This document shows positions 52,588-61,706 of a stretch of DNA of 64,000 nucleotides, one piece after another (within the stretch, counting starts at the first letter, position 1; each line of letters begins with the position of its first letter). The notes below the pieces were generated by a model. The model was not told the origin of the DNA. It ran no database searches and saw only the letters and a program-made list of their open reading frames with translations. Made by a program: the position numbers and the translations under genes. The DNA comes from Aquimonas sp041395245 (GTDB lineage: Bacteria > Pseudomonadota > Gammaproteobacteria > Xanthomonadales > Xanthomonadaceae): the NCBI GenBank assembly GCA_041395245.1, contig JAWLAY010000010.1, forward strand, positions 62,001 through 126,000, given 5' to 3'.

Positions 52588-55008
52588 ATGAATGACCCGA
52601 TTTCCAAGGACAACGTCCTCAACATCAATGGCCGCTTGGCGATGAAGCCTGGGTTCGATACCAGCGGCTTTATCTCGACCTTGCGCGCGCGCGCGCTGAA
52701 GCGTCTGCCCGCCTTGCTGGGGGAAGTGCTCGGCAAGGCCGACGATACGCTGTTTGACTTCGTCCAGCGTGCCGACGGCAAGCTCAACCATCAGGAGTAT
52801 TTCGACGCGATGCGCGAGTTGCGTCGGCAACGTCCGCAGATCGAACAGCGCTTTGCGGATCACATCAGCAGCACCTTTGCCGCCTACGACCAGCGCGCAC
52901 CCTTGCGTGTCGATCTGGAGCAGGGCACGAGGGAGATGGCCAAGGGCGAACTCAGTCTGGTGAGTGAGGAGGATCTGGAGGAGCAGCTCAGTACGCGTAT
53001 GGTCGCGGTCGCGATTGCACGCCAGATGAACTCGATTCTGCATCCACTGCACCGCCGGATGGCGGCATTGATCGGTGCAGCCGAGTTGGGCGACGACGAC
53101 AACCCCATCGGCCCGGCTCACATTGCCTATGCCTTCCGCATGGGGCTGCAGACCTGCGATGTGTCGGTCCGAGTCAAGGTGTTGTTGTACAAACTGTATG
53201 AGCGCGAACTGCCCAATGTTTTGCAGCCGTTCTACAACGAGGTCAACCGCAGTCTGATTGATGCCGGCATCCTGCCCGAGATTCGTCCCACCGTGATGCG
53301 CAAGCCGGGAGCGCCGGCAGGTGCGCGGGTCAGTCCGCTCGATCCGGTGCGCTCGGTCAGTGAAAGTGATTCGGCACCCGAACAGGACTACGCCTCCGCG
53401 GCCTTGCGCGGTCTGGCAGGAATGGTCGACGGCCGCGCCGCACCGCGCGGCGAGGTGCCGGTCAGCGAAGGCACCGAGCAGATGCTTTTTTCCACCATTC
53501 ACGATTTGCTGGAAGCCTATCGGTCTGCCCAGGGCGGCATGACGTATGGCATTCCCGCCGCGCAGGGTGCGCCGACCAGTGCGCCGCACTCGCTCGGACA
53601 CTCCGCTCCCCACGGCGGACTGGGCGAGACGACGCCACTGCGGCCGTTGTCACCCAACGAGATGCTTTCGGTCCTCTCTCTGTATCAGGCCGAGCTGCCC
53701 GAATCGGTCAGCGCGGCGCTGGATGATCCTGATCAATCGCTGGCACAGAAGATCAAGCAGGAAGTGTTGAATGGCGCAGAACGTCTTGGGCTGAATCCTG
53801 AGCAATCGCGCATGACGGCAGCCGATGAAGACGCCATCGATCTGGTCGGCATGCTGTTCGAAGTCATGCTGGATGAGCGCGACTTCCACTCGGAAACGCG
53901 CCGCCAGATCAGTCGCTTGATTGTTCCGTTCATCAAAGTGGCCTTGCTGGACCGGCGCATGTTTCTGCAGAAGTCGCATCCGGCGCGGCGTTTGCTGAAC
54001 TCGCTTGCCGAGGCCGCCGAGGGTAACAGCGGCGAGGCGCCGCAGGATCGCGAGTTGCTGGATCGAGTGCAGCGCACGATCGAGCGTTTGAGCGCGGAGT
54101 TCAACGAAGACATCGCGATCTTCGAGACGCTGGAACAGGAGTTCCGCGAGTTCATCGAGCAGCATCGGCGGCGTATCGCGCTGGCAGAACGACGTGCAGC
54201 AGAGGCGCAGCGCGGCAAGGAGCGGCTCGATTTTTCGCGTGCTGCCGCTGTCAACGAGCTGGAAAGTCGCCTGCGCCAGCATCCGGGTCTGCCCCCGGCC
54301 ATGGAGTCCTTCCTGCGCCGCTATTGGGTCCATCACCTTACCTTGATGGGTTTGCGTGACGGCCACGAATCGCCGAAGTTTCTGGCGGCGGTGTCTGCCG
54401 GTGATGCGCTGCTCGGTGCCTGGCTGGAGGCGGAGGAAAAATCGAGTTTCAGTGATGCTGCATTTTCGGCGCTGAGGCCGCAGCTCGATCCGGTATTGCA
54501 GAGCGCTGGTGTGCTTGGCAGCGCCGCCGACGAGGTCATGGAGTCGCTCCGCGCTGCGCTCAGTGCTGTCAAGGCGCCGCAGAGCGCATCCAGCGAACTG
54601 GTTGACGTAATCGAGCGTAATGCGCCGCCGTCGAATGCGGTGAACGTGCCGGAGGCAGCCGCCGCGGAAGCCGATGACGCCGATGACGAGGCGTCGCCAG
54701 CGCTGGAGTTCGATGCCGCCGACATCGAGCGGATTCGCAAGCTCGAAGTGGGTGCGTGGGTGCAGTTCATCGATGAGGAGGGCAACTCGCAGCCCGCCAA
54801 GCTGAGCTGGTTCAGCCCGATCTCCAACCGCATGCTGTTCGTCAATCGGCGTGGTCTGCGTTACTGCGTCGCGTCGGCTGAAGAGTTGGCCGCGATGATC
54901 CAGAGCAAGCGTCTGGTCATCCGACAGAACGATGCCGCCTTCGAGCATGCGATGAATCAGGTGCTGGGGCGCTTGCGTGCCAATGCGCCGACCAAGCCAG
55001 GCCCCTGA
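52588..55008 (+). CDS. DUF1631 domain protein
   Basis: An 806-residue cytoplasmic protein without a signal peptide. The helical N-terminal two thirds (for example 'LRARALKRLPALLGEVLGKA') and the C-terminal beta part ('VGAWVQFIDEEGNSQPAKLS', then 'WFSPISNRMLFVNRRG') match DUF1631, a family often mislabelled thymidine phosphorylase in this group of bacteria. The C-terminal segment resembles PilZ-like barrels, but I see no RxxxR motif. The ATG at 52588 is chosen because GAGG lies some 12 nt upstream and the earlier part is without character. Role unknown. Confidence 0.8.
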   Translation: MNDPISKDNVLNINGRLAMKPGFDTSGFISTLRARALKRLPALLGEVLGKADDTLFDFVQRADGKLNHQEYFDAMRELRRQRPQIEQRFADHISSTFAAYDQRAPLRVDLEQGTREMAKGELSLVSEEDLEEQLSTRMVAVAIARQMNSILHPLHRRMAALIGAAELGDDDNPIGPAHIAYAFRMGLQTCDVSVRVKVLLYKLYERELPNVLQPFYNEVNRSLIDAGILPEIRPTVMRKPGAPAGARVSPLDPVRSVSESDSAPEQDYASAALRGLAGMVDGRAAPRGEVPVSEGTEQMLFSTIHDLLEAYRSAQGGMTYGIPAAQGAPTSAPHSLGHSAPHGGLGETTPLRPLSPNEMLSVLSLYQAELPESVSAALDDPDQSLAQKIKQEVLNGAERLGLNPEQSRMTAADEDAIDLVGMLFEVMLDERDFHSETRRQISRLIVPFIKVALLDRRMFLQKSHPARRLLNSLAEAAEGNSGEAPQDRELLDRVQRTIERLSAEFNEDIAIFETLEQEFREFIEQHRRRIALAERRAAEAQRGKERLDFSRAAAVNELESRLRQHPGLPPAMESFLRRYWVHHLTLMGLRDGHESPKFLAAVSAGDALLGAWLEAEEKSSFSDAAFSALRPQLDPVLQSAGVLGSAADEVMESLRAALSAVKAPQSASSELVDVIERNAPPSNAVNVPEAAAAEADDADDEASPALEFDAADIERIRKLEVGAWVQFIDEEGNSQPAKLSWFSPISNRMLFVNRRGLRYCVASAEELAAMIQSKRLVIRQNDAAFEHAMNQVLGRLRANAPTKPGP

Positions 55009-55198
55009 ATACGGCGACGGTGCGGGTCCTCGAACGGTCGGCAAACGTATGACCGATTGCCCTGAAACGCGTTGGTGATCCAACTGGCGTGTCAATTCCG
55101 CTAGCATCCCGCTTCTACCGCGACGTGGGGTCACGTGTCGTGGGCGTTGCGGGCGTGGGGTCCGTAGCCGTTTGCTCCTCCAACTGTGAGGGAAACAC

Positions 55199-56335
55199 AT
55201 GTCGGGAACTGTGGTAGCCGTACGAGAATCGGTGGCGGGTGAGCGGCGTATCGCCCTGACGCCCGAAATTGCCAAAAAGCTGCGCGGTGCATCGGTGCAG
55301 GTGGTTCTGGAGAAGGACGCCGGAAATGCCGCGTTCTTTCCCGACGCCAGCTTTGCCGATGTCAGCATCGTGGCCAGCGCGGCAGAGGCCCTGGCCAAAG
55401 CCGACGTGTTGCTCAAGGTGCAGCCACCGTCGCTGGAGGAAATTGCCCAGTTGCGCGAAGGCAGCATCGTGATCGGCTATTTGCAGCCACATGCCAGCGC
55501 TGAGCGCGTCAAGGCCTTGCGTGATCGCCGGATCACGGCATTTGCAATGGAGTTGCTGCCGCGCACCACGCGTGCTCAGGCGATGGACGTGCTGTCCTCG
55601 CAAGCGGGCATGGCCGGGTACAAAGCGGTGCTGATCGCCGCTGAAGTCTCGGGCAAGTTCTTCCCCATGTTGACGACGGCCGCCGGCACCATTCGGCCAT
55701 CGAAGGTGCTCATCGTCGGTGCGGGCGTGGCCGGACTGCAGGCAATTGCTACAGCGCGCCGACTGGGCGCGCAGGTGGAAGGCTTCGATGTGCGACCGGA
55801 AACCCGCGAGCAGATCGAGTCTCTGGGTGCGAAGTTCCTCGATCTGGGTGTCAGTGCGGCGGGCAGCGGAGGCTATGCGCGCGAGTTGACCGCGGAGGAG
55901 CGCGCCGAGCAGCAGCGCAAACTGGCCGAGCATCTGAAAGGCGTCGACGTGATCGTGACCACGGCAGCAGTGCCTGGGCGACCTGCACCGAAGATCATCA
56001 GTGCCGCGATGGTTGACGGCATGAAACCGGGCAGCGTGATCGTCGATCTTGCCGCCGAAACCGGCGGCAACTGCGAGTTGACCAAGGCGGGGGAAACCAT
56101 CCTGACCAGCAATGGTGTCAGCGTGGTCGGGCCGACCCATCTGGCCAGCATGGGCTGCATCCATGCCAGTGAGATGTATGCCCGCAACCTCTACAACTTC
56201 CTCAGCCTGTCGATCAAGGATGGCGGAATCCAGCTGGACTGGAACGACGACCTGATCGCCAACACCTGCCTGACCCACGCAGGCGAAATCAAACATGCCG
56301 CCACCCGGCAGCAGATCGAAGGAGGAGCCGCCTGA
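55199..56335 (+). CDS. pntA1: NAD(P) transhydrogenase subunit alpha part 1
   Basis: A 378-residue domain I subunit of the proton-translocating transhydrogenase, which binds NAD(H). 'GERRIALTPEIAKKL', 'AMELLPRTTRAQAMDVLSSQ' and the Rossmann motif 'VLIVGAGVAGLQAIATARRL' are typical. In this three-subunit form the membrane part is separate. GAGGG lies before the ATG at 55199. The stop overlaps the next gene's start by 1 base. Confidence 0.95.
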   Translation: MSGTVVAVRESVAGERRIALTPEIAKKLRGASVQVVLEKDAGNAAFFPDASFADVSIVASAAEALAKADVLLKVQPPSLEEIAQLREGSIVIGYLQPHASAERVKALRDRRITAFAMELLPRTTRAQAMDVLSSQAGMAGYKAVLIAAEVSGKFFPMLTTAAGTIRPSKVLIVGAGVAGLQAIATARRLGAQVEGFDVRPETREQIESLGAKFLDLGVSAAGSGGYARELTAEERAEQQRKLAEHLKGVDVIVTTAAVPGRPAPKIISAAMVDGMKPGSVIVDLAAETGGNCELTKAGETILTSNGVSVVGPTHLASMGCIHASEMYARNLYNFLSLSIKDGGIQLDWNDDLIANTCLTHAGEIKHAATRQQIEGGAA

Positions 56336-56625
56336 TGGACGGGTTTCTGGCGCTGTACATCTTCATGCTGGCCGCCATCTGCGGTCACATCATCATTTCG
56401 CGCGTGCCGGTGATCCTGCACACACCGCTGATGTCGGGCTCCAATTTCGTGCATGGCATCGTGGTGGTGGGCGCAATGATTTCGCTCGCGCACGCCGATA
56501 CCAATCTTGAGCGTGCGATCGGATTTGTCGCGGTGCTGCTGGGCGCGGGCAATGCGGTCGGTGGCTACGTGGTGACTGAGCGCATGCTGGAAATGTTCAA
56601 GTCCAGCAAGAAGAAGGGAGGCTGA
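56335..56625 (+). CDS. pntA2: NAD(P) transhydrogenase subunit alpha part 2
   Basis: A 96-residue membrane subunit with about three helices, forming part of the proton channel (domain II). 'LYIFMLAAICGHIIISRVP' and 'LHTPLMSGSNFVHGIV' are characteristic of the family. It lies between the alpha-1 and beta genes with 1-bp overlap and 1-bp gap. Confidence 0.95.
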   Translation: MDGFLALYIFMLAAICGHIIISRVPVILHTPLMSGSNFVHGIVVVGAMISLAHADTNLERAIGFVAVLLGAGNAVGGYVVTERMLEMFKSSKKKGG

Positions 56626-56626
56626 A

Positions 56627-58081
56627 ATGAGTCTTCCGGTCATTCTCGACTTCGTTGCCAAGGCCAGTTATTTCGCGGCCGCATTGCTGTTCATCATCGG
56701 CTTGATGCAAATGGGCTCGCCGGTCACCGCCAAGCGCGGTATCCGTTGGGCTGGCGTCGGCATGGTGATCGCCACACTGGTGACGTTTGTTGCACCCGGC
56801 ACCTGGGGCAATCACGGCATCGACCCGCTGAACTTCGGTCTGATGGCGGTTGCCATCGTGTTGTCCTTCGTGTTCTGGCTGTGGGGCAAGCGCGTGCCCA
56901 TCACCGACATGCCGCAGATGGTCGCCATCTTCAACGGCATGGGGGGCGGCTCGGCCGCCGCCATCGGTGCCTATGCGCTGGTGAACGCGGCAGGGCATGC
57001 GGGGGCGTGCACGCCTGCAGACATGGCGGCACACGCCTGTCTGGATTCGACCAAGCTGGTGCTGGCGATTCTGGGCTCCTTGATCGGCGCCGTGTCGTTT
57101 TCCGGTTCGGTGATTGCCTGGGCCAAGCTGGACGGTCGTCTCGACAAACGTTTCAGCTTTTCGGGTCAGCAGTTCGTCAACCTGGTCGTGTTCCTCGCCT
57201 GTCTGGGCCTGGGGGCCTGGTTGGTATTCAAGCTTGATGTCAGCCTGATCATCGTGTTCTTCGTGTTGGCGCTGATTTTCGGCGTGTTGATGACGCTGCC
57301 GATCGGTGGTGCCGACATGCCGGTGGTCATTTCGCTGTACAACGCCTTCACCGGCCTTGCAGTGGCTTTCAAGGGCTACGTCCTGCAGAGCGAATCGCTG
57401 ATCATCGCGGGTACCGTGGTCGGCGCCGCAGGCTTGTTGCTGACGCAACTCATGGCCAAGGCGATGAATCGCCCGATCAGCAACGTGTTGTTCTCCAATT
57501 TCGGCGGCAGCAGTGGCGAGGCGCAGGCCATCACCGGCTCGCAGAAGCCCATCGAGGCCTCGGACGTGGCGGCGATGATGGCCTACGCCGAGCGTGTGGT
57601 GATCGTGCCGGGCTATGGTCTCGCGGTGGCCCAGGCGCAGCACAAGGTGTGGGAACTGACCCAACAGCTGATCAAGCGTGACGTGAAGGTCAAGTTCGCC
57701 ATTCATCCCGTGGCTGGCCGCATGCCGGGGCACATGAACGTGCTGCTGGCCGAGGCCGGTGTGCCCTATGACCTGATCGTCGACATGGATGACATTAATC
57801 CCGAGTTCCCGATCACCGATGTGTCGCTGGTGATTGGTGCCAACGACGTGGTCAACCCGGTCGCCAAGACCGATCCGGCCAGCCCGATCTATGGGATGCC
57901 GATTCTGGACGTGGTCAATTCGAAGAACACCATCGTCATCAAACGGGGCAAGGGAACCGGTTTCGCCGGTATCGAGAACGCCCTGTTCTACGCCGACAAC
58001 ACCCGGATGTTGTTCGGCGACGGTGCCGACATGGTCAACAAACTGGTTGCCGAATTGAAGGCCATGGACGGCGGACACTGA
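56627..58081 (+). CDS. pntB: NAD(P) transhydrogenase subunit beta
   Basis: A 484-residue subunit with about nine membrane helices (domain II) followed by the NADP(H)-binding domain III. 'VIVPGYGLAVAQAQHKVWEL' is the NADP-binding motif, and 'FAIHPVAGRMPGHMNVLLAE' and 'VIGANDVVNPVAKTDP' are conserved. With the alpha subunits it uses the proton gradient to make NADPH from NADH. A terminator follows the stop. Confidence 0.97.
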   Translation: MSLPVILDFVAKASYFAAALLFIIGLMQMGSPVTAKRGIRWAGVGMVIATLVTFVAPGTWGNHGIDPLNFGLMAVAIVLSFVFWLWGKRVPITDMPQMVAIFNGMGGGSAAAIGAYALVNAAGHAGACTPADMAAHACLDSTKLVLAILGSLIGAVSFSGSVIAWAKLDGRLDKRFSFSGQQFVNLVVFLACLGLGAWLVFKLDVSLIIVFFVLALIFGVLMTLPIGGADMPVVISLYNAFTGLAVAFKGYVLQSESLIIAGTVVGAAGLLLTQLMAKAMNRPISNVLFSNFGGSSGEAQAITGSQKPIEASDVAAMMAYAERVVIVPGYGLAVAQAQHKVWELTQQLIKRDVKVKFAIHPVAGRMPGHMNVLLAEAGVPYDLIVDMDDINPEFPITDVSLVIGANDVVNPVAKTDPASPIYGMPILDVVNSKNTIVIKRGKGTGFAGIENALFYADNTRMLFGDGADMVNKLVAELKAMDGGH

Positions 58082-58091
58082 AGCCTTGATT

Positions 58092-58120
58092 GCGGGCGTG
58101 CGACTTGCATGCCCGCTTTT
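58092..58120 (+). terminator. Intrinsic terminator of the pnt operon
   Basis: A 10-bp stem (GCGGGCGTGC and GCATGCCCGC, one G-T wobble), GACTT loop and four T residues, 10 bp after the pntB stop. Confidence 0.85.
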
Positions 58121-58220
58121 GTCCGGGCGGTGCCGCGCTTCGGAATCGGTCCAGTGCAGCGGGTCCACCGTTGTGGGTAACGATTTTCCGAGGTGTGGTT
58201 GGTTGTCGACGAGGCGATGA

Positions 58221-59387
58221 ATGGGGACCAAGGAATCGATTTGTCGCGCACACACGTTCGCGGCCGATGCGCGCGTGGCGGCCAGCGAGTTCCATGCGGC
58301 GGTCGTCGGAAATGATCCGGCGATGGTGCTGTTTTTCTGCTCCAGTGCTTACGACCTCGATGTCCTGGCCGAGGCGTTGCGGGACCTGTTCGGCGACACG
58401 CCGGTGGTCGGTTGCACGACGGCCGGCGAGATCGGTCCTGCGGGCTATCGACAGGATGGGCTGAGCGGGCTCAGTTTCAGTCGACGCGACTTCAGTTGTC
58501 TCGCTGGCTGCCTTGACGGCCTGGACCAGTTCGAGATGCGGCGCGGACAGGCCTTCGTGGAAGACCTGCTGATGCGGTTTCTGCAGGGATTGCCCGACAG
58601 TGCCGAACGGCAGAATTTCGCTTTCCAGATCATCGATGGGCTGTCGGTGCGCGAGGAACCCGTGACGCGGGTCTTCCAGCATGCACTCGGTTCAATTCCG
58701 CTGGTCGGTGGGTCGGCGGGTGATGGCCTGGCGTTTCGCCAAACCTGGGTCTATTTCAATGGCCGGTTTCGGCAGAACGCGGCAGCACTGGTGCTGGTGA
58801 GTACCCGCTTGCCGGTTCGCGCATTCAAGACGCAACACTTCAGCGCGGACCAGCAACGCGTGGTGGTCACCGAAGCCGATGCCGAGCACCGAATCGTGCG
58901 CGAGATCGATGGTCGACCTGCTGCCGAATCCTATGCGGCGCTGACTGGCGTCGCCCGCGACAATCTGGATCCGCAGCGTTTTGCCTCCGCCCCGATGCTG
59001 GTTCTGATTGGCGGTGAGGGCTATGTGCGCTCGATCAGCAACGTCGACGAGCAGGGCGCGTTGCACTTCTTCTGTGCCGTCGAGGAAGGCATGGTCTTGC
59101 GCTTGGCCAAACGCGGCGATCTGCTGGACAGCCTGCAGCACACCTTTGAGGCAGTCGCCGCCGAGATCGGTCCACCACAGGTCATTCTCGGTTGCGACTG
59201 CGTGTTGCGGCGCGTGGAGGTGATCAATGAGGGACTGGTGGACGCGGTTTCCGCGCTGATGACCCGTCATCGAGTGGTGGGCTTTGCCACCTATGGCGAG
59301 CAATTTCACGGCGTTCACATCAATCAGACCTTTACCGGCATCGCCATCGGTAGCGCCACGCCGGTCGAGAGCCCTGTCGATGGCTGA
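58221..59387 (+). CDS. FIST-domain sensory protein
   Basis: A 388-residue cytoplasmic protein with FIST_N (about residues 25-220) and FIST_C (about 225-370) domains, thought to sense small ligands such as amino acids. Hallmarks are 'LFFCSSAYDLDVLAEALRD', 'TPVVGCTTAGEIGPAGY' and 'VGFATYGEQFHGVHINQTFT'. GAGG precedes the ATG at 58221. The next gene, a diguanylate cyclase, starts inside its last codons, so FIST probably supplies the input for that enzyme. Confidence 0.9.
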   Translation: MGTKESICRAHTFAADARVAASEFHAAVVGNDPAMVLFFCSSAYDLDVLAEALRDLFGDTPVVGCTTAGEIGPAGYRQDGLSGLSFSRRDFSCLAGCLDGLDQFEMRRGQAFVEDLLMRFLQGLPDSAERQNFAFQIIDGLSVREEPVTRVFQHALGSIPLVGGSAGDGLAFRQTWVYFNGRFRQNAAALVLVSTRLPVRAFKTQHFSADQQRVVVTEADAEHRIVREIDGRPAAESYAALTGVARDNLDPQRFASAPMLVLIGGEGYVRSISNVDEQGALHFFCAVEEGMVLRLAKRGDLLDSLQHTFEAVAAEIGPPQVILGCDCVLRRVEVINEGLVDAVSALMTRHRVVGFATYGEQFHGVHINQTFTGIAIGSATPVESPVDG

Positions 59388-60495
59388 GTCGGATATCGCC
59401 AGTCTTGAGGCGGAGAACCGTCGCCTTCGGAAGATGGTTGAGGTGCTGATGAATCGCGCCGAACGCAGTACGGAGGTCCAGGGCTCCGACTTCACGCTGT
59501 TTCAGACGGCGATCATGCTCGAAGATCAGGTGCGCGCCCGAACCATCGAACTGGAGGACGCGCTGGCCGAACAGGATCGCGTGCGCGAAGCCTTGCGGAA
59601 ATCGGATGCGCGCTTCGAGGCGATCTTCGAGCTGAGCCCGAGCCCGGTGGCCTTGACCCGCCTGAGCGATGGTCTGGTGCTGGGCGCCAGTCGCAGTTTC
59701 AAGGCGCTTTTCAGTCTCGGGCCAGAGTCGCCCGAGGGACACCGGACCGCGCCGGACGATCTGAATATCTGGTTGCGTGCGGAAGACCGCCATCGCTGGC
59801 GCGAGCGACTGCAAGCCGAAGGACAGGCGTTCAACTTCGAGACCGAACTGCGCACTGCGCAGGGACAGATTGTCAGTGTCCTGTTATCGGGAAAGATCGT
59901 GGATTTCGGTGACGAGCCCCACGTCATCGCCGATATCCGTGACATTTCCGAACACAAGCGCCGCTCGGCTTTTCTGGAACATGCCGCCGCGCATGATCCA
60001 CTGACCGGGCTGCCCAATCGATTGTTGCTCGGGACACAATTGGCGGCGGCGATCACGCGCGCCGAGCGCAATGCGACGCAGGTGGCGGTGTGCTACCTGG
60101 ACCTGGATGGCTTCAAACAGATCAACGACCAGTATGGTCATGACACCGGTGATGCGGTGCTGGGCGAGGTGGCGAGACGTTTGACTACCGGCACGCGCAA
60201 AGGGGACATGGTGGCCCGACTCGGTGGCGACGAGTTCATTTTGGTGCTGGCGGACCTGCATGGCCCGGATGAGTGCGAAGCCTTGCTTGAGCGCGTGCTG
60301 CAGGCGGTCGCTTTACCGTATGCGGGTCCGAAGGGCAGCTTTTCCGAGGTCTCCGTCAGCATCGGCGTGGCCCTGTATCCCGAGGATCACAGCGACCCGG
60401 ATGTGCTGATCCGCCATGCCGATCACGCCATGTACGAAGCCAAGCAGGCGGGTAAGAATCGCTGCCACTGGTTTGCTGGTCGATTGGCCAAGTGA
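59380..60495 (+). CDS. PAS-GGDEF diguanylate cyclase
   Basis: A 371-residue soluble protein. A coiled coil covers about residues 1-75, a PAS domain about 75-190 ('FEAIFELSPSPVALTRLSDG'), and a GGDEF domain about 200-365. The active site is GGDEF at 282-286 and the inhibitory I-site RKGD is at 273-276, so it should make c-di-GMP with product feedback. The ATG at 59380 overlaps the FIST gene by 8 bases. No transmembrane segment is seen, in contrast to the CHASE2 cyclase in the same window. Confidence 0.93.
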   Translation: MAESDIASLEAENRRLRKMVEVLMNRAERSTEVQGSDFTLFQTAIMLEDQVRARTIELEDALAEQDRVREALRKSDARFEAIFELSPSPVALTRLSDGLVLGASRSFKALFSLGPESPEGHRTAPDDLNIWLRAEDRHRWRERLQAEGQAFNFETELRTAQGQIVSVLLSGKIVDFGDEPHVIADIRDISEHKRRSAFLEHAAAHDPLTGLPNRLLLGTQLAAAITRAERNATQVAVCYLDLDGFKQINDQYGHDTGDAVLGEVARRLTTGTRKGDMVARLGGDEFILVLADLHGPDECEALLERVLQAVALPYAGPKGSFSEVSVSIGVALYPEDHSDPDVLIRHADHAMYEAKQAGKNRCHWFAGRLAK

Positions 60496-60570
60496 ATCGA
60501 CGGGAGCGACAGACTCCCAGGCAAGACAATCCTTCCTCGTCTGCGGTGATAGCCGAGCGAACTCAGTGGG

Positions 60571-61125
60571 TCAGACGCGTTCGAATTTCATCGCGAGGGT
60601 ATAACGAGGTGCGTAGCAAATGCGGTTGGGTGGACGTCCGGCGTGGGGAATGTCGCCATCGAACAGCGCCAGCCGACCCGGCTTTGGCGTGATCGCCGCG
60701 CGAACGTCCATGTTCTTGTCGTAGAACATGGTTTCGCCACCCCATTCGGGGTCCCACGCTTCCGATATGTACCAGAGCGCGGTCACCTCGCCGGCATCGG
60801 GCAGGCAGTCCGTGTGCGTGAACAGCATGTCGCCGAAATGTGCCACGTTGACGTAACTTCGATACAGGCGCAGGGAGGTGTGCGGCGAGAACAAGGACAG
60901 GGCCTGCATGGCAGGCGAATAGATCGGCATCTGCTGGCACGCCTTCGTGTCGATCTCGGTTGCCCAATGGCGATACTGGGCCGTATCCGGACGCGCCACT
61001 TCACTTCGTGTGTAGCCGGATCGATGCAGCGCCTGGGTCAGCATCTGCAGATGCTCCATCGACAGTAGGTCGTCAACGGCGCACACACGTTTGCCGTCGA
61101 TTTGAATGTCATGGCTGAACTTCAT
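60571..61125 (-). CDS. 2OG-Fe(II) oxygenase in the rhamnose operon
   Basis: A 184-residue 2-oxoglutarate- and iron-dependent dioxygenase, similar to prolyl-4-hydroxylase-type proteins. Iron ligands are H104 and D106 (THTD) and H161 (IPHAGR); an Arg about 7-13 residues later should bind 2-oxoglutarate. The double-stranded beta-helix strand patterns fit. Its ATG overlaps the rfbC stop by 4 bases, so it is translated with the dTDP-sugar genes. It may hydroxylate a sugar, lipid or peptide; nothing in the sequence decides this. Confidence 0.82.
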   Translation of the reverse strand: MKFSHDIQIDGKRVCAVDDLLSMEHLQMLTQALHRSGYTRSEVARPDTAQYRHWATEIDTKACQQMPIYSPAMQALSLFSPHTSLRLYRSYVNVAHFGDMLFTHTDCLPDAGEVTALWYISEAWDPEWGGETMFYDKNMDVRAAITPKPGRLALFDGDIPHAGRPPNRICYAPRYTLAMKFERV

Positions 61126-61706
61126 GCTGGTCTCTCCGCGCCGATCGAGCTCGAATGCAGGGTCGGCAAGCGATCCTCTGCCATGTCCGCCAGAAACGGC
61201 GCCTTGGCATCCTTGTCCGACAGTGCAGGCGAGGTGATCGGCCAGTCGATGGCGATGTCGGCATCATTCCAGCGCAGGCTGGCGTCCGCCTCACGGTCGT
61301 AATGGGCAGTGCAGAGATAGCTGAAGATCGCGCGCTCCGAGAGCACCGCGAAACCGTGCGCGAAGCCTTCGGGAATCCAGAAATGCCGCTTGTTGGCGGC
61401 GCTCAGAATTACTGCGGTCCAGCGCCCGAAGTGCGCCGAGCCGCGCCGGATGTCGACCGCGACATCGTAGACCTCGCCTTCCAGCACGCTGACCAGCTTG
61501 CCCTGTGGATTCGGCCATTGGTAGTGCAGTCCGCGCAGCACGCCATGCGTGGAACTGGACACGTTGTGCTGCACGAACTCGGCGTGGATGCCCGCGTCGG
61601 CAAAGCGCGCCTTGTTCCAGCCTTCGTAAAAAAAGCCACGCGTATCACCGAACACAGCCGGTTCGATGACCACACAGCCGGGCAGGTCGGTTTCGATCCG
61701 CTTCAT
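61122..61706 (-). CDS. rfbC: dTDP-4-dehydrorhamnose 3,5-epimerase
   Basis: A 194-residue cupin epimerase for the third step of dTDP-L-rhamnose synthesis. 'GVLRGLHYQWPNPQGKLVSV' includes the catalytic His, and 'PEGFAHGFAVLSE' is diagnostic. The ATG at 61706 overlaps the rfbA stop by 4 bases; a longer frame reads through rfbA's end and is rejected. Usual length is about 180-190. Confidence 0.96.
   Translation of the reverse strand: MKRIETDLPGCVVIEPAVFGDTRGFFYEGWNKARFADAGIHAEFVQHNVSSSTHGVLRGLHYQWPNPQGKLVSVLEGEVYDVAVDIRRGSAHFGRWTAVILSAANKRHFWIPEGFAHGFAVLSERAIFSYLCTAHYDREADASLRWNDADIAIDWPITSPALSDKDAKAPFLADMAEDRLPTLHSSSIGAERPA

Noticed and set aside
56597..58255. Long open frame on the minus strand opposite pntB
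   Set aside because: pntB is certain; the antisense frame is His/Asp-rich without any fold signature.
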